A stretch of 64,000 bases of DNA from Ottowia testudinis (GTDB taxonomy: Bacteria; Pseudomonadota; Gammaproteobacteria; Burkholderiales; Burkholderiaceae_C), in the NCBI RefSeq assembly GCF_017498525.1, contig NZ_CP071796.1:2480001-2544000 (forward strand), read 5' to 3'. Position 1 is the first letter of the stretch, and every line of letters begins with the position of its first letter. Of the stretch, positions 28,419 through 37,244 are shown in pieces. The notes beneath the pieces were generated by a model. That model did not search any database. It was given only the letters and a program-made list of their open reading frames with translations, and had not been told where the DNA came from. The translations under genes were made by a program, and so were the position numbers.

Positions 28419-30461
28419 ATGAAGCTGTTGGATCGACTGAATCACCTGCCGCGCGACGCCCGCGACACGCTGTTTCTGCTGATCGTGATCGGCTGGGTGA
28501 TCCTGCCGCAGGTGGCGCACCTGCCGATCTGGACCAGCGCGCTGGCGGCGGGCGTGCTGCTGTGGCGCGGCCGGCTGGCCGTCACCGCGCGGCCGCTGCC
28601 CAGCCGCTGGTGGCTGATCGCGCTGCTGGTGGCCACGCTGGCCGGCACCTGGGCATCGCACCGCACGCTGCTGGGGCGCGACGCGGGCGTGACGCTGGTG
28701 GTGATGCTGCTGACGCTCAAGACGCTCGAATTGCGCGCCCGGCGCGATGCGCTGGTGGTGTTCTTTCTCGGCTTCTTCACCATGCTCACCAACTTTTTCT
28801 ACTCGCAGTCGCTGCCGGTGGCGGCGGCCATGCTGGTGGGGCTGCTGGGCCTGCTGACGGCGCTGGTCAACGCGCACCGGCCGGTGGGCCAGCCCAGCCT
28901 GCGCGAATCGGCCCGCATGGCGGGCTGGATGGCGCTGGCCGGCGCGCCGGTGATGATCGCGCTGTTCGTGCTGTTTCCGCGCTTCTCTCCGCTGTGGGGC
29001 ATTCCGAGCGACGCGCTCACTGGGCGCAGCGGGCTGTCGTCCAGCATGGAGGTCGGCAACGTGGCCAAGCTGGCGCTCGACGACGGCATCGCCATGCGCG
29101 TGAAATTCGAAGGCGCGCCGCCGCCGCAGCGCGCGCTGTACTTTCGCGGCCCGGTGCTCACAAGCTTTGACGGCCGCCACTGGACGGCGCGCGGCGGCAG
29201 CGACGGCTTCGAGGCGAGCGGCCCCCCCGGCCCGGCCGACCTGCAGGTCACCGGCGAGCCGATCCGCTACGAGGTCACCCTCGAGCCCAGCAACCGCCCT
29301 TGGCTGCTGACGCTCGATGTCGCGGGCACGCCGCCCGAGCTGCCGGCCAACCTGCGCGCGCGCATGACGGCCGACATGCAATGGCTGGCCTACCGCCCCA
29401 TCACTGAGCTGCTGCGCTACCGCGCGCAAAGCCACCCGGCCTTCCGCTATGGCCTCACAGGCTGGAACGGCCGGCCGCGGCGCGACTTTTGGCCCGACCT
29501 GCAGCTGCCGCCGGGCTTCAACCCCCGCACGGTGGCGCTGGCCGAGCAACTGAAGCAATCTGTGGGCGATGACCCCCAAGCCCTGGTGCGCGCCGCGCTC
29601 GAGCGCCTGCGCACCGGCGGTTACACCTACACGCTGGAGCCGGGCGTGAACGGCCAGCACACGGCCGACGAATTCTGGTTCGACACCAAGGCCGGCTTTT
29701 GCGAACACATCAGCTCGGCTTTCGTCGTGCTGATGCGCGCCGCTGGCGTGCCGGCGCGCATCGTCACCGGCTTTCAGGGCGGCGAGCTGAACGGGGTCGA
29801 CAACTTCTGGGTCGTGCGCAACGCCGACGCGCACGCGTGGGCGGAGGTCTGGTACGCCGCCCAAGGCTGGGTGCGCATCGACCCGACGGGTGCCGTCATG
29901 CCCGGCCGCGTGGGCCAGTTCCAGCGCCTGCGCGCGCCCGAGGGCTTTGTCGCCGGCGCCATCGGCACCCTCAGCCCCACGATGCTGGCCCAACTGCGCG
30001 CCACCTGGGAGGCGGTCAACAACAGCTGGAACCAGTGGGTGCTCAACTACACGCAAAGCCGGCAGTTCGATTTGCTCAAAACGCTGGGCTTTGAAAGCCC
30101 CAGCTGGCAAGACTTGGGCAAGCTCATTGCTGGCCTGCTGACCGTGGCGGCGCTGGCTGGCATCGCCTGGGCGCGCTGGGAACGCAGCCAGCACGACCCC
30201 TGGCTGCGCCTGCTGACGCGCGCGCGCCTCCGGCTGGCGCAAGCAGGCATCGACGCGCCGCCGCAGGCCCCGCCCCGCGCACTGCTGCAAGGCGTGAATG
30301 CCAGCCACCTGCCGCCCGAGTTGCGTCAGCAGCTGGCCGACTGGCTGCTGGCCCTCGAACGCCTGCGCTACGCCGCCGCGCCCGGCGCCGGCCCCAGCCT
30401 CGCCGCGCTGCAACGCGACTTTCAACGCCTGGCTTGGCCACGCCCACAACACCGCATATGA
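28419..30461 (+). CDS. TgpA-like membrane transglutaminase (DUF3488 / transglutaminase / DUF4129)
   Basis: A 680-residue inner-membrane protein. A block of about six N-terminal helices is followed by a periplasmic transglutaminase-like domain with Cys428 (AGFCEHISSAF), His472 (NADAHAWAEV) and Asp488 (RIDPTGA) as a complete triad. A membrane helix near 565 and a C-terminal cytoplasmic part follow. TgpA of Pseudomonas is essential and has this layout. ATG 28419 with AGGA 10 bases upstream is chosen. The stop overlaps the mltB start by four bases (ATGA). Confidence 0.92.
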   Translation: MKLLDRLNHLPRDARDTLFLLIVIGWVILPQVAHLPIWTSALAAGVLLWRGRLAVTARPLPSRWWLIALLVATLAGTWASHRTLLGRDAGVTLVVMLLTLKTLELRARRDALVVFFLGFFTMLTNFFYSQSLPVAAAMLVGLLGLLTALVNAHRPVGQPSLRESARMAGWMALAGAPVMIALFVLFPRFSPLWGIPSDALTGRSGLSSSMEVGNVAKLALDDGIAMRVKFEGAPPPQRALYFRGPVLTSFDGRHWTARGGSDGFEASGPPGPADLQVTGEPIRYEVTLEPSNRPWLLTLDVAGTPPELPANLRARMTADMQWLAYRPITELLRYRAQSHPAFRYGLTGWNGRPRRDFWPDLQLPPGFNPRTVALAEQLKQSVGDDPQALVRAALERLRTGGYTYTLEPGVNGQHTADEFWFDTKAGFCEHISSAFVVLMRAAGVPARIVTGFQGGELNGVDNFWVVRNADAHAWAEVWYAAQGWVRIDPTGAVMPGRVGQFQRLRAPEGFVAGAIGTLSPTMLAQLRATWEAVNNSWNQWVLNYTQSRQFDLLKTLGFESPSWQDLGKLIAGLLTVAALAGIAWARWERSQHDPWLRLLTRARLRLAQAGIDAPPQAPPRALLQGVNASHLPPELRQQLADWLLALERLRYAAAPGAGPSLAALQRDFQRLAWPRPQHRI

Positions 30462-31555
30462 CCGCACCCCATTCCTTTGATCGCCGCCGCGCCATTGCTA
30501 CGCTTTGCATAGCTGCTGGCGCGCTCCCAACAAGCGCTGGCGCCCAAAATGGCTCAAGAAGATCGCGCGCCGAACGAGCGCCCGGCATCCCCTACGCCGA
30601 ACGCGCCGACGCCATGCGCTTCGCCGACGACATGGCCGCGCGGCGCGGCCTGCCGCCCGACTGGGTGCGCGCCGCCATGGGTCAAGCGATGTACCTGCCG
30701 GGCGTGCCGCGCCTGATGCTGCCGCCCGCGCGCGGCACGGCCAAGAACTGGCGCGCGTACCGCAGCCGTTTCATCGATCCGGTGCGCATCCGCGCCGGCG
30801 CGCGCTTCTGGGAACGCAACCGCGCCACGCTGGCGCGTGCGCAAGCCGAATTCGGCGTGCCGCCCGAAATCATCGTCGGCATCGTCGGCGTCGAGACCAT
30901 CTACGGCCAAAACATGGGGCATTTCCGCGTCATCGACGCGCTGGCCACGCTGACCTTCGATTTTCCGCCCCAGCACCCGCGCGCGCAGGCCCGGCAGGCG
31001 TTTTTCCAGGACGAGCTGGAACAGTTTCTGTCGCTGTCGTACCGCACCGGCATGGACCCGCTGCAGCCCGTGGGCAGCTATGCCGGCGCCATGGGCATGC
31101 CGCAGTTCATGCCGTCCAGCTGGGTCAAGCACGCCATCGACTTCGACGGCGACGGCCGCATAGACCTGTGGAACAGCGAAGCCGACGTCATCGGCTCGGT
31201 CGCCCACTACTTCAAGGGCCACGGCTGGCAGCCCGGCCTACCCACGCACTACGGCGTGCGCCTGTCGCCCGAGGCACAGATGGACGCGCTGCTCGCCCCC
31301 GACATCCAGCCGTCTTTCAGCACCGACAGCTTTGCCGCCAAGGGTGCCGTGCCCTTGGGCGACGGCCTGTCACACCCCGGCAAATTCGCTCTGATCGAAT
31401 TGCAAAATGGCGACCCCAGCGTGCCGGGCAACGAACCGGTGTACGTGGCCGGCACCGAGAATTTCTACGTCATCACGCGCTACAACTGGAGCAGTTATTA
31501 CGCGATGGCGGTGATTGAGTTGGGGCGGGAGGTAGTGGCGCTAGTGGCGCGATAA
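30458..31555 (+). CDS. mltB: MltB-type lytic murein transglycosylase
   Basis: A 365-residue periplasmic transglycosylase. Catalytic Glu146 is in GIVGVETIYGQN, followed by GSYAGAMGMPQFMPSSW, both MltB hallmarks. It cleaves peptidoglycan glycan strands to give 1,6-anhydro-muropeptides. ATG 30458 overlaps the previous stop in an ATGA, so translation is coupled to the transglutaminase gene. The signal-peptide core (ATLCIAAGALPTSAGA) is encoded by an in-frame R1 repeat. No lipobox Cys was identified, so a soluble periplasmic form is likely. Confidence 0.92.
   Translation: MTAPHSFDRRRAIATLCIAAGALPTSAGAQNGSRRSRAERAPGIPYAERADAMRFADDMAARRGLPPDWVRAAMGQAMYLPGVPRLMLPPARGTAKNWRAYRSRFIDPVRIRAGARFWERNRATLARAQAEFGVPPEIIVGIVGVETIYGQNMGHFRVIDALATLTFDFPPQHPRAQARQAFFQDELEQFLSLSYRTGMDPLQPVGSYAGAMGMPQFMPSSWVKHAIDFDGDGRIDLWNSEADVIGSVAHYFKGHGWQPGLPTHYGVRLSPEAQMDALLAPDIQPSFSTDSFAAKGAVPLGDGLSHPGKFALIELQNGDPSVPGNEPVYVAGTENFYVITRYNWSSYYAMAVIELGREVVALVAR
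30493..30552. repeat. R1 dispersed repeat inside the mltB coding sequence
   Basis: GCATAGCTGCTGGCGCGCT, loop CCCAA, then CAAGCGCTGGCGCCCAAAAT. It is in frame and encodes the hydrophobic core and cleavage region of the signal peptide. Confidence 0.75.
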
Positions 31556-31744
31556 ACAATGCATGGGCGAATCCAAAGAAATTTTGATCTGACTCCATTT
31601 CCGCCTTAAGGTTCTAATCAGCTTAGGGCTTGCAGGCTAAGTCATATGATGGAGAAGTGGCCCGTCACCGTTTTGTATTAAAAAATTCACATCAAGCGCA
31701 AAAAATATGGGAGAGTGCACTTGGAACTCACATTCTTCTCAACC

Positions 31745-34657
31745 ATGAAGTCCTACAGAATTGATTTTTTTGCCGCGTTAGTCTTGACCCTGTTTTTCGC
31801 CCACCCTTTGCACGCGCAACTGGCACCTTTTGAAAAAAGGTACAGCTACAACTTGGGAAAATACCGAGCAAATGGGTGGGGCGCTTATGACAGTCCTGAG
31901 CTTGCTTGCAAATCCTTCGAAAGTCCGAGCGCACCCTATTGGAAAACATTTTCAACCAAAATTGCCGCCGGCAAATGGCAATGCTGGGCTTATAACATAT
32001 ATTATGGCGATAACCCCAACCCCCAAGATGCGAGCGGCGTATTCCCCATAATTGGGGCCTGCCAAATTCCGGAGCTGGTAACTCCATTAAGCAACCTCCC
32101 ACCACCCGCTCAGGGATTCTATTATAACGGAATGGAATGGAATGAGAACGACGGCATGTGCTACTGCTACTACGAGGGTCAAATATTTGACCCCACTACG
32201 CAGTGGTGCAAAAGTGTTCGAGGCGCAACAACGATTGAGTTAAGGGCACCTAAACCATCGCGCACTAAATCGCTGCCAGCAGGACCAACCCTGACAGAAA
32301 GCGCCCAAGTTAAGCGAGACGGCGTACCTGTCGCGAAAGAAAACGTACAGATTTCGATTGATGGATTTTCCGCTTACTCAGGCGTCACAGATCAGAATGG
32401 TGAATTCAAATTCCTTTACATACCGCCCTATGTGGCAACGGAGGTGCAGCTAACCGCCAGCTGTGATAGCTGCAGCAACAGCGACACCAAAGCTATTATT
32501 GTAGATGCCTGCAATGTCTGCGAGAACAATCGCGGCAATCCTGTGCAACCCGCTACAGGCGAAAAAATAGAAATCATTACAGACTGGCAAGACAATAGCC
32601 AACACCCCCTGAGCATTATTCGTTACTACCGTAGCTTTGGCAATGTAAAATCCAACTTTGGTGCAAACTGGTCCTTGTGGCCAACAGCCGAAATTCAAAG
32701 CACCGGCCCCCTCAAGATCATTCAATTTACAACAGGAGAAAAAATAGCATTTAAATCAGATAACCAGGGCCAATGGACCGGGACGGACGCCACCACCGAC
32801 ACCCTGAAATGGATCAATGGCGCTTGGATATATACGCGCCACAGCGATGACACACAGTGGAAATTCAGCGCGGATGGGCGGCTTTTGGAAAATTTAGATC
32901 GCAGCGGCTGGGCTTACATCTTCACATATACCTCTAGAAACCAGTTAGCCAGCATTACCAACGCATTTGGTCGGCGCATTGAAATTCAACTTGACTTGGC
33001 AGGGCGACTGATCGGTATTAAATTACCTACCGGCGATAGGATAAGTTATGACTATCTATCCAGCGGCTTGCTTTCATCGTCAACCTTCATGGGCCAAACC
33101 AATACCTACCTGTACGAAGACGCCCGCTTCCCTAATGCATTGACGGGAGCTGTTGATGCTGATGGGCGACGGCTTGGAACCTTTGTCTATGACGAGTTAG
33201 GCCGAACCATTAGGACCAGCCGATCAGGTAATGCTGGAGACATCCAGCTTATTTTTGCTGGCGGCTCGGGCTCAGCCAGCAAGGGGCGGATCACTTCCGC
33301 CACTGTCAGCGACCCCAACTGGTACAAAGCCAGCGTCAACATTACCAACCCGCAAGGCGGCACCGAAGTCTGGAACTACCAAGGCGGCGATGGTCAAGTC
33401 CGTGTGGCCTCTGTCAATGGCGCCTTCGAGGGCAATCAAATCGCCAACCGCAGCTTTGTAGCCGGCACCAGCCTGCCGTCCGCACAAACCGACTTCCGCG
33501 GCACCACCACCCAAACCAGCTGGGACACGGCGCGCCGTCTGCCCACGCAGGAAGTGAAGGCCGCCAACCGATCTGCCGAAACCCAAAGCACCGCCACCGA
33601 ATGGCACCCACAATTCCGCCTGCCGGTCAAGATCACCGAAACCGGTGCCCAAGGCGGCACTCGGGTGACCACCTACACCTACGACGAGCGCGGCAACCGC
33701 CTCACTGAAACCGTCACTGGCACCGGCCTGACATCCCAAACCCGCAGTTGGGCCTACACCGCGCAAAACCTCGTGGCCTCGGAAACCGACGAAAGCGGTG
33801 CCATCACCCGCCACACCTACGACCGCTGGGGCAACCGCGTCTCCACCACCGACCCCTTGGGCAAAACCACCACCTACACCCACGACGCGGCCGGCCGCGT
33901 GCTCACCCAAACCGATCCATCCGGCGTGGTCACCGCCTACACCTATGACCTGCGCGGGCGCCTCTTGAGCCAAACCGTGGGCGGTCTCACCACGGTCATG
34001 ACCTACCTGCCCACCGGCCTGCTCAGCTCCGTCACCCAGCCCAGTGGCTACAAAACCACCTACACCTACGACGCCGCCCACCGCCTCACCGGCTGGCAAG
34101 ACAACCGAGGCAACTCTGGCAGCTACGTCCTCGACGGCATGGGCAACCGCACCAGCGAGCAGACCAAGGATGCCGCCGGCAACATCGCCTTTGCGCTCTC
34201 GCGCACCATCAACGCCATCAACCGCGTGGCCAGCGAGACCGTCGGGGGCACCCAAAGCGTCAGCTACCAGTACGACGCCAATGGCGATCTCATCGGCCAC
34301 ACCAACGGCTTGAACCAGAGCACCGCCTACACCCTGGATGGCCTGCGCCGCCTGAGCGCCGAGCGCAACCCGGCCAATGCCCAGGCCAGCCTGGCTTACA
34401 ACGCCCTGGATGCCATCACCCAGGCGCAGGACTTCAAGGGCGTGGCCACCACCTACACCCGTGATGCCCAGGGCAACGCTCCTGCCGAAGCCAGCCCCGA
34501 CATCGGCACCACCGTCACCACCTTCGACCCCCGAGGCCTGCCCAGCACCAGCCAGGACGCGGCCGGCCGCAGCCAGTCCATCACCCGCGATGCGCTGGGC
34601 CGCCCCACCACCATCGACCGCGGCGCAGGGGCCATCAGCACCCTGGTCTACGAGTGA
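31745..34657 (+). CDS. Sec-exported RHS/YD-repeat protein, N-terminal half of a split RHS system
   Basis: A 970-residue protein. A signal peptide (MKSYRIDFFAALVLTLFFAH.., cleavage near HAQL) leads to a Cys-rich N-terminal region, a carboxypeptidase-regulatory-like beta domain (SAYSGVTDQNGEFKF) and the RHS entry motif RGNPVQPATGEK. More than ten YD repeats follow (TYTYDERGNRLTE, HTYDRWGNRVST). It stops at STLVYE, mid-repeat, without an RHS core or toxin tip. A TTG at 31721 with GGGAGAG upstream is an alternative start. There is no PAAR or VgrG, so export by Sec rather than T6SS is inferred. The first ~1.5 kb is AT-rich and the rest GC-rich, a mosaic. Confidence 0.85.
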   Translation: MKSYRIDFFAALVLTLFFAHPLHAQLAPFEKRYSYNLGKYRANGWGAYDSPELACKSFESPSAPYWKTFSTKIAAGKWQCWAYNIYYGDNPNPQDASGVFPIIGACQIPELVTPLSNLPPPAQGFYYNGMEWNENDGMCYCYYEGQIFDPTTQWCKSVRGATTIELRAPKPSRTKSLPAGPTLTESAQVKRDGVPVAKENVQISIDGFSAYSGVTDQNGEFKFLYIPPYVATEVQLTASCDSCSNSDTKAIIVDACNVCENNRGNPVQPATGEKIEIITDWQDNSQHPLSIIRYYRSFGNVKSNFGANWSLWPTAEIQSTGPLKIIQFTTGEKIAFKSDNQGQWTGTDATTDTLKWINGAWIYTRHSDDTQWKFSADGRLLENLDRSGWAYIFTYTSRNQLASITNAFGRRIEIQLDLAGRLIGIKLPTGDRISYDYLSSGLLSSSTFMGQTNTYLYEDARFPNALTGAVDADGRRLGTFVYDELGRTIRTSRSGNAGDIQLIFAGGSGSASKGRITSATVSDPNWYKASVNITNPQGGTEVWNYQGGDGQVRVASVNGAFEGNQIANRSFVAGTSLPSAQTDFRGTTTQTSWDTARRLPTQEVKAANRSAETQSTATEWHPQFRLPVKITETGAQGGTRVTTYTYDERGNRLTETVTGTGLTSQTRSWAYTAQNLVASETDESGAITRHTYDRWGNRVSTTDPLGKTTTYTHDAAGRVLTQTDPSGVVTAYTYDLRGRLLSQTVGGLTTVMTYLPTGLLSSVTQPSGYKTTYTYDAAHRLTGWQDNRGNSGSYVLDGMGNRTSEQTKDAAGNIAFALSRTINAINRVASETVGGTQSVSYQYDANGDLIGHTNGLNQSTAYTLDGLRRLSAERNPANAQASLAYNALDAITQAQDFKGVATTYTRDAQGNAPAEASPDIGTTVTTFDPRGLPSTSQDAAGRSQSITRDALGRPTTIDRGAGAISTLVYE

Positions 34658-34673
34658 ACAAGAAGCCATCGCC

Positions 34674-36668
34674 ATGCCCGCTTCCTTCACTCAGCGCATT
34701 CGCACCCCCCTGCTGCTCGCCAGCAGCCTGCTGCTGGCCACCCCCGCCTGGTCCCAACTCAAGCAAATCACCGACCCCGGCATCACCACCGTCTTTGCCC
34801 GAGACAGCCTCAAGCGCCTGACCGCCAAGACCCAAACCCTCACCGACGCCCCCGCCAGCACCCACAACGTGGGCTACCAATGGGTACCCGCTGGCACCGG
34901 TGGTGGTGGCGAATTGGCCAGCATCACCTACCCCAGCGGCAAACAACTCACCTACCAGTACGACAGCACCGGCCAGATCACCGGCATGCTCTGGGATGGG
35001 CAGCCGCTGGTCATCAACCTGAAGTGGAACCCCCTGGGCCAGCCCACCGGATGGACCTGGCCCTTCACCGCGGGCAGCTCAGGCTCGGGTGTCTCCGCTG
35101 CCCGCACCTACAACACCGCTGGCCAGCTGGTGTCCAGCGAAACCGCTGCCTACCGCTGGGACGCCGCGGGCCGGCTCAGCCAGATCAACCAGCAGCTGTT
35201 TCGCCCCCAGGCCGCGGCCAAGCCCGAGGGCGAACCCACCACCGCCCTGCTGGGTGTGGCCACCACCCTCGGCTATGACGCAGCGGGCCGCTTGAGCAGC
35301 GTGAGCCACATCCCCGATACCCTGCAGATGCCCAGCCCGTGGGTCATTCAGGACATCATCGGGCCGCTGGACAGCAGCTACAGCTGGGATGCCAATGGCA
35401 ACCGCACCCAGGCGCGCTACACCAACTATGGCGGCTCAGGCCTGACGCACAGCCTCACGCGCAGCTTCACCCTGCAAGCGGGCACCAACCGCATCGCCAG
35501 CGTGCAGGACGTGCGAGAGATCGGCCAGAGTGGCTCCGGCACAGGCAGCACAGGCAGCACAGGCACCGACACCCAAACCCACCACTTCGACTGGGACGCC
35601 AGCGGCAAGCTCATCGGCTACCACGGCGGCAGTCTGGTGTTCGAGCGCGATGCGGCCGGGCGCATCAGCGCCATCCAGGCCGCAGGCAGTGGCACCACCG
35701 CCTACCAGAGCAACGCCCTGGCTCAGCGGGTGCGCAAGCAGAACAACCTGCAGACCGCCGCCACCGTCTATGGCGACGATGAAGCCTGGCCCGGTCTGTC
35801 CAGCTACCCGCTGGGCAGCTACCGGATGGCCACCAGCAATGGCCAGGCCCTCCAAGGCACCGAATACCTGTACCTGCCCACGGCCAGTGGCCCCATGCCC
35901 ATTGCGGTGCAGATTGGCAATGAACTGCTGGCGGTTCACACCGATCATCTGAATACGCCCAGAAGATTGACCAACCGCCAGGGCCAAGCGGCCTGGCAAT
36001 GGCCGGTGAGCGGCTTTGGCGAGGTCGAGCCCAGCACGCCGGTCACAGGCTGGATCAGGCCCAGGCTGGGCAGTGCGGCAGAGGTGCAAGGGTCAACCAC
36101 CATCAGCTTTGAGCTGAGGTACCCGGGGCAGCAGCATGACGCGGAGACGGGGCTGTATTACAACCACCATCGCTATTACGACCCGTACCTCACCGTCGGA
36201 TACACAGAAGCTGATCCGATTGGACTCCAAGGGGGATGGAATAGGTTTAGCTATGTGGGAGGGAACCCGTTGGGGTTCACTGACTCCATGGGTTTGAAAT
36301 CGCAGATTTGCTTTTACAAGGGCTTCAATAACGATTGGCCACATGTATTTACCTGCGTGAACGGCGATTGTGCAGGATGGTATCCCTCGTCTTCTAGCAA
36401 CGGGAAGCCCAAAGGACCATGGGGAGCGATGCTTGATAGCGATGGACAGTACATCAACGATAACGATGAGGTGTCGAAAAGCTATTGTCGAGATGTCAAG
36501 AGTTGCGACGAAGAATTCACCGACCAATGCATTTTGCAATGCAGAAATAACCCTCCGTCCAGCTATAATGTATTTACTAGCAGTTGCTTCAATGCAGCCA
36601 AGGATTGCGAGCAAAAATGCGTTGCTAGATCTTGTGCAAATAAGCTGCTGAAGGGCTTTGGCAAATAA
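34674..36668 (+). CDS. RHS core protein with its own signal peptide and Cys-rich C-terminal tip (CT1)
   Basis: A 664-residue protein starting 16 bases after the first RHS gene stops. Residues 1-28 are a second Sec signal peptide (RTPLLLASSLLLATPAWSQ). YD repeats resume at once with LKQITDPGITTVFARDSL. The RHS-associated core is at about 420-535 (HTDHLNTPRRLTN, GLYYNHHRYYDPYLTVGYTE, DPIGLQGGWNRF). The usual DPxGL cleavage site reads DSMGL. The AT-rich tip (about 540-664) has ten or more Cys, an early His (HVFTCVNGDCAGWYP) and a late Cys (NVFTSSCFNA), possibly a permuted papain-like fold. An immunity candidate follows immediately. Confidence 0.87.
   Translation: MPASFTQRIRTPLLLASSLLLATPAWSQLKQITDPGITTVFARDSLKRLTAKTQTLTDAPASTHNVGYQWVPAGTGGGGELASITYPSGKQLTYQYDSTGQITGMLWDGQPLVINLKWNPLGQPTGWTWPFTAGSSGSGVSAARTYNTAGQLVSSETAAYRWDAAGRLSQINQQLFRPQAAAKPEGEPTTALLGVATTLGYDAAGRLSSVSHIPDTLQMPSPWVIQDIIGPLDSSYSWDANGNRTQARYTNYGGSGLTHSLTRSFTLQAGTNRIASVQDVREIGQSGSGTGSTGSTGTDTQTHHFDWDASGKLIGYHGGSLVFERDAAGRISAIQAAGSGTTAYQSNALAQRVRKQNNLQTAATVYGDDEAWPGLSSYPLGSYRMATSNGQALQGTEYLYLPTASGPMPIAVQIGNELLAVHTDHLNTPRRLTNRQGQAAWQWPVSGFGEVEPSTPVTGWIRPRLGSAAEVQGSTTISFELRYPGQQHDAETGLYYNHHRYYDPYLTVGYTEADPIGLQGGWNRFSYVGGNPLGFTDSMGLKSQICFYKGFNNDWPHVFTCVNGDCAGWYPSSSSNGKPKGPWGAMLDSDGQYINDNDEVSKSYCRDVKSCDEEFTDQCILQCRNNPPSSYNVFTSSCFNAAKDCEQKCVARSCANKLLKGFGK
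35453..36222 (+). repeat. Direct repeat of the RHS core, copy 1
   Basis: Nearly identical to 37331-38091. The offset is 1878 bases at the start and 1869 after a 9-base tandem unit (ACAGGCAGC) that has one extra copy here. Identity breaks off where the toxin tip begins. Confidence 0.92.
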
Positions 36669-37007
36669 ATGAAGGTTCGTTATGTCATTATTATTGCAGT
36701 CGTTCTTGTTGCCGCAATGGCATACCAGTTCTTTAACGGCTACCCAACTGATGAGCAGATAAAGAAAAAAATAGAATCCATCCTGATTCACCCTGATTTA
36801 TGCAATAACTCCAATCCGGAGGCGGTAAAATTTTTGAAATCAATTAAATCAGACGGTCGCGATCTTTATATTAAAGAAAAAACCAATGCGATGCCGAAAA
36901 GGATTGATTACTATGTTGAAGATGGCGAAGGCAAAGTGATTGCGGAGTTGGCTTATAGAGTAGACGGTGGGTGCCAAGGCATCAGCCTAACGAAGCCCAT
37001 TCGATGA
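36669..37007 (+). CDS. Putative immunity protein for CT1 (membrane-anchored)
   Basis: A 112-residue orphan protein. One N-terminal hydrophobic segment (VRYVIIIAVVLVAAMAYQFF) serves as an anchor or uncleaved signal, with a charged periplasmic domain behind it. The ATG follows the toxin stop codon with no gap (TAA then ATG), and the composition is AT-rich like the tip. Small genes directly after RHS tips are usually the cognate immunity. Membrane anchoring toward the periplasm suggests the CT1 toxin acts there. I do not recognise the family. Confidence 0.6.
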   Translation: MKVRYVIIIAVVLVAAMAYQFFNGYPTDEQIKKKIESILIHPDLCNNSNPEAVKFLKSIKSDGRDLYIKEKTNAMPKRIDYYVEDGEGKVIAELAYRVDGGCQGISLTKPIR

Positions 37008-37026
37008 CCCGACTGATGGGCCCACC

Positions 37027-37182
37027 AAGCGCCAGCAGCTACAGATTACGTAGCGCTGGCGCTTCTTCTTTCTCTCTTTGGAATACGGGTGTCTCACCCT
37101 GTCTAGCCGCTAAAGCCGGGGTTCGAGGATATGGGCGTTGCACACTGGCCACGCCCGTACAAACTGTTTCAACTGCTGCCGT
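37027..37182. repeat. Q repeat, copy A
   Basis: A ~155-base unit. It starts with a hairpin, AAGCGCCAGC..GCTGGCGCTT with an inner GCTAC/GTAGC stem, then a TTCTTCTTTCTCTCT tract and TAGCCGCTAAAGC, and ends CAAACTGTTTCAACTGCTGCC. It separates the CT1-immunity block from the orphan module. Confidence 0.8.
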
Positions 37183-37186
37183 TAGC

Positions 37187-37215
37187 CCGGTAGGCCGGGA
37201 TGAAATCCCAACAAT
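37187..37215. repeat. GTAG-type REP hairpin 1
   Basis: CCCGGTAGGCCGGGATGAA then ATCCCAACAAT: a GTAG foot followed by a GGGAT/ATCCC stem. This is the form of REP sequences handled by REP-associated tyrosine transposases; no such gene is in the window. Confidence 0.7.
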
Positions 37216-37244
37216 GTCCAGACGACTTTCGTTAAACCCCTTCG

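Noticed and set aside
34658-34673. Programmed frameshift joining the two RHS frames
   Set aside because: No slippery run precedes the stop, and the second frame opens with a proper ATG and signal peptide, so re-initiation is simpler.
31745-36668. T6SS PAAR-RHS effector interpretation
   Set aside because: No PAAR domain, VgrG, EagR chaperone or T6SS gene is in the window; both chains carry Sec signal peptides.
37110-37150. tRNA fragment suggested by GGGGTTCGAGG in Q copy A
   Set aside because: No acceptor, D or anticodon arms; the other Q copies lose the T-loop bases.
36984-37187. GCCTAAC near 36985 and GTTAGCC near 37181 as an integron attC site
   Set aside because: About 200 bases apart, longer than typical attC; the second box does not match GTTAGGC, the first lies inside the immunity coding sequence, and there is no integrase gene. 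The other Q copies lack the pair.
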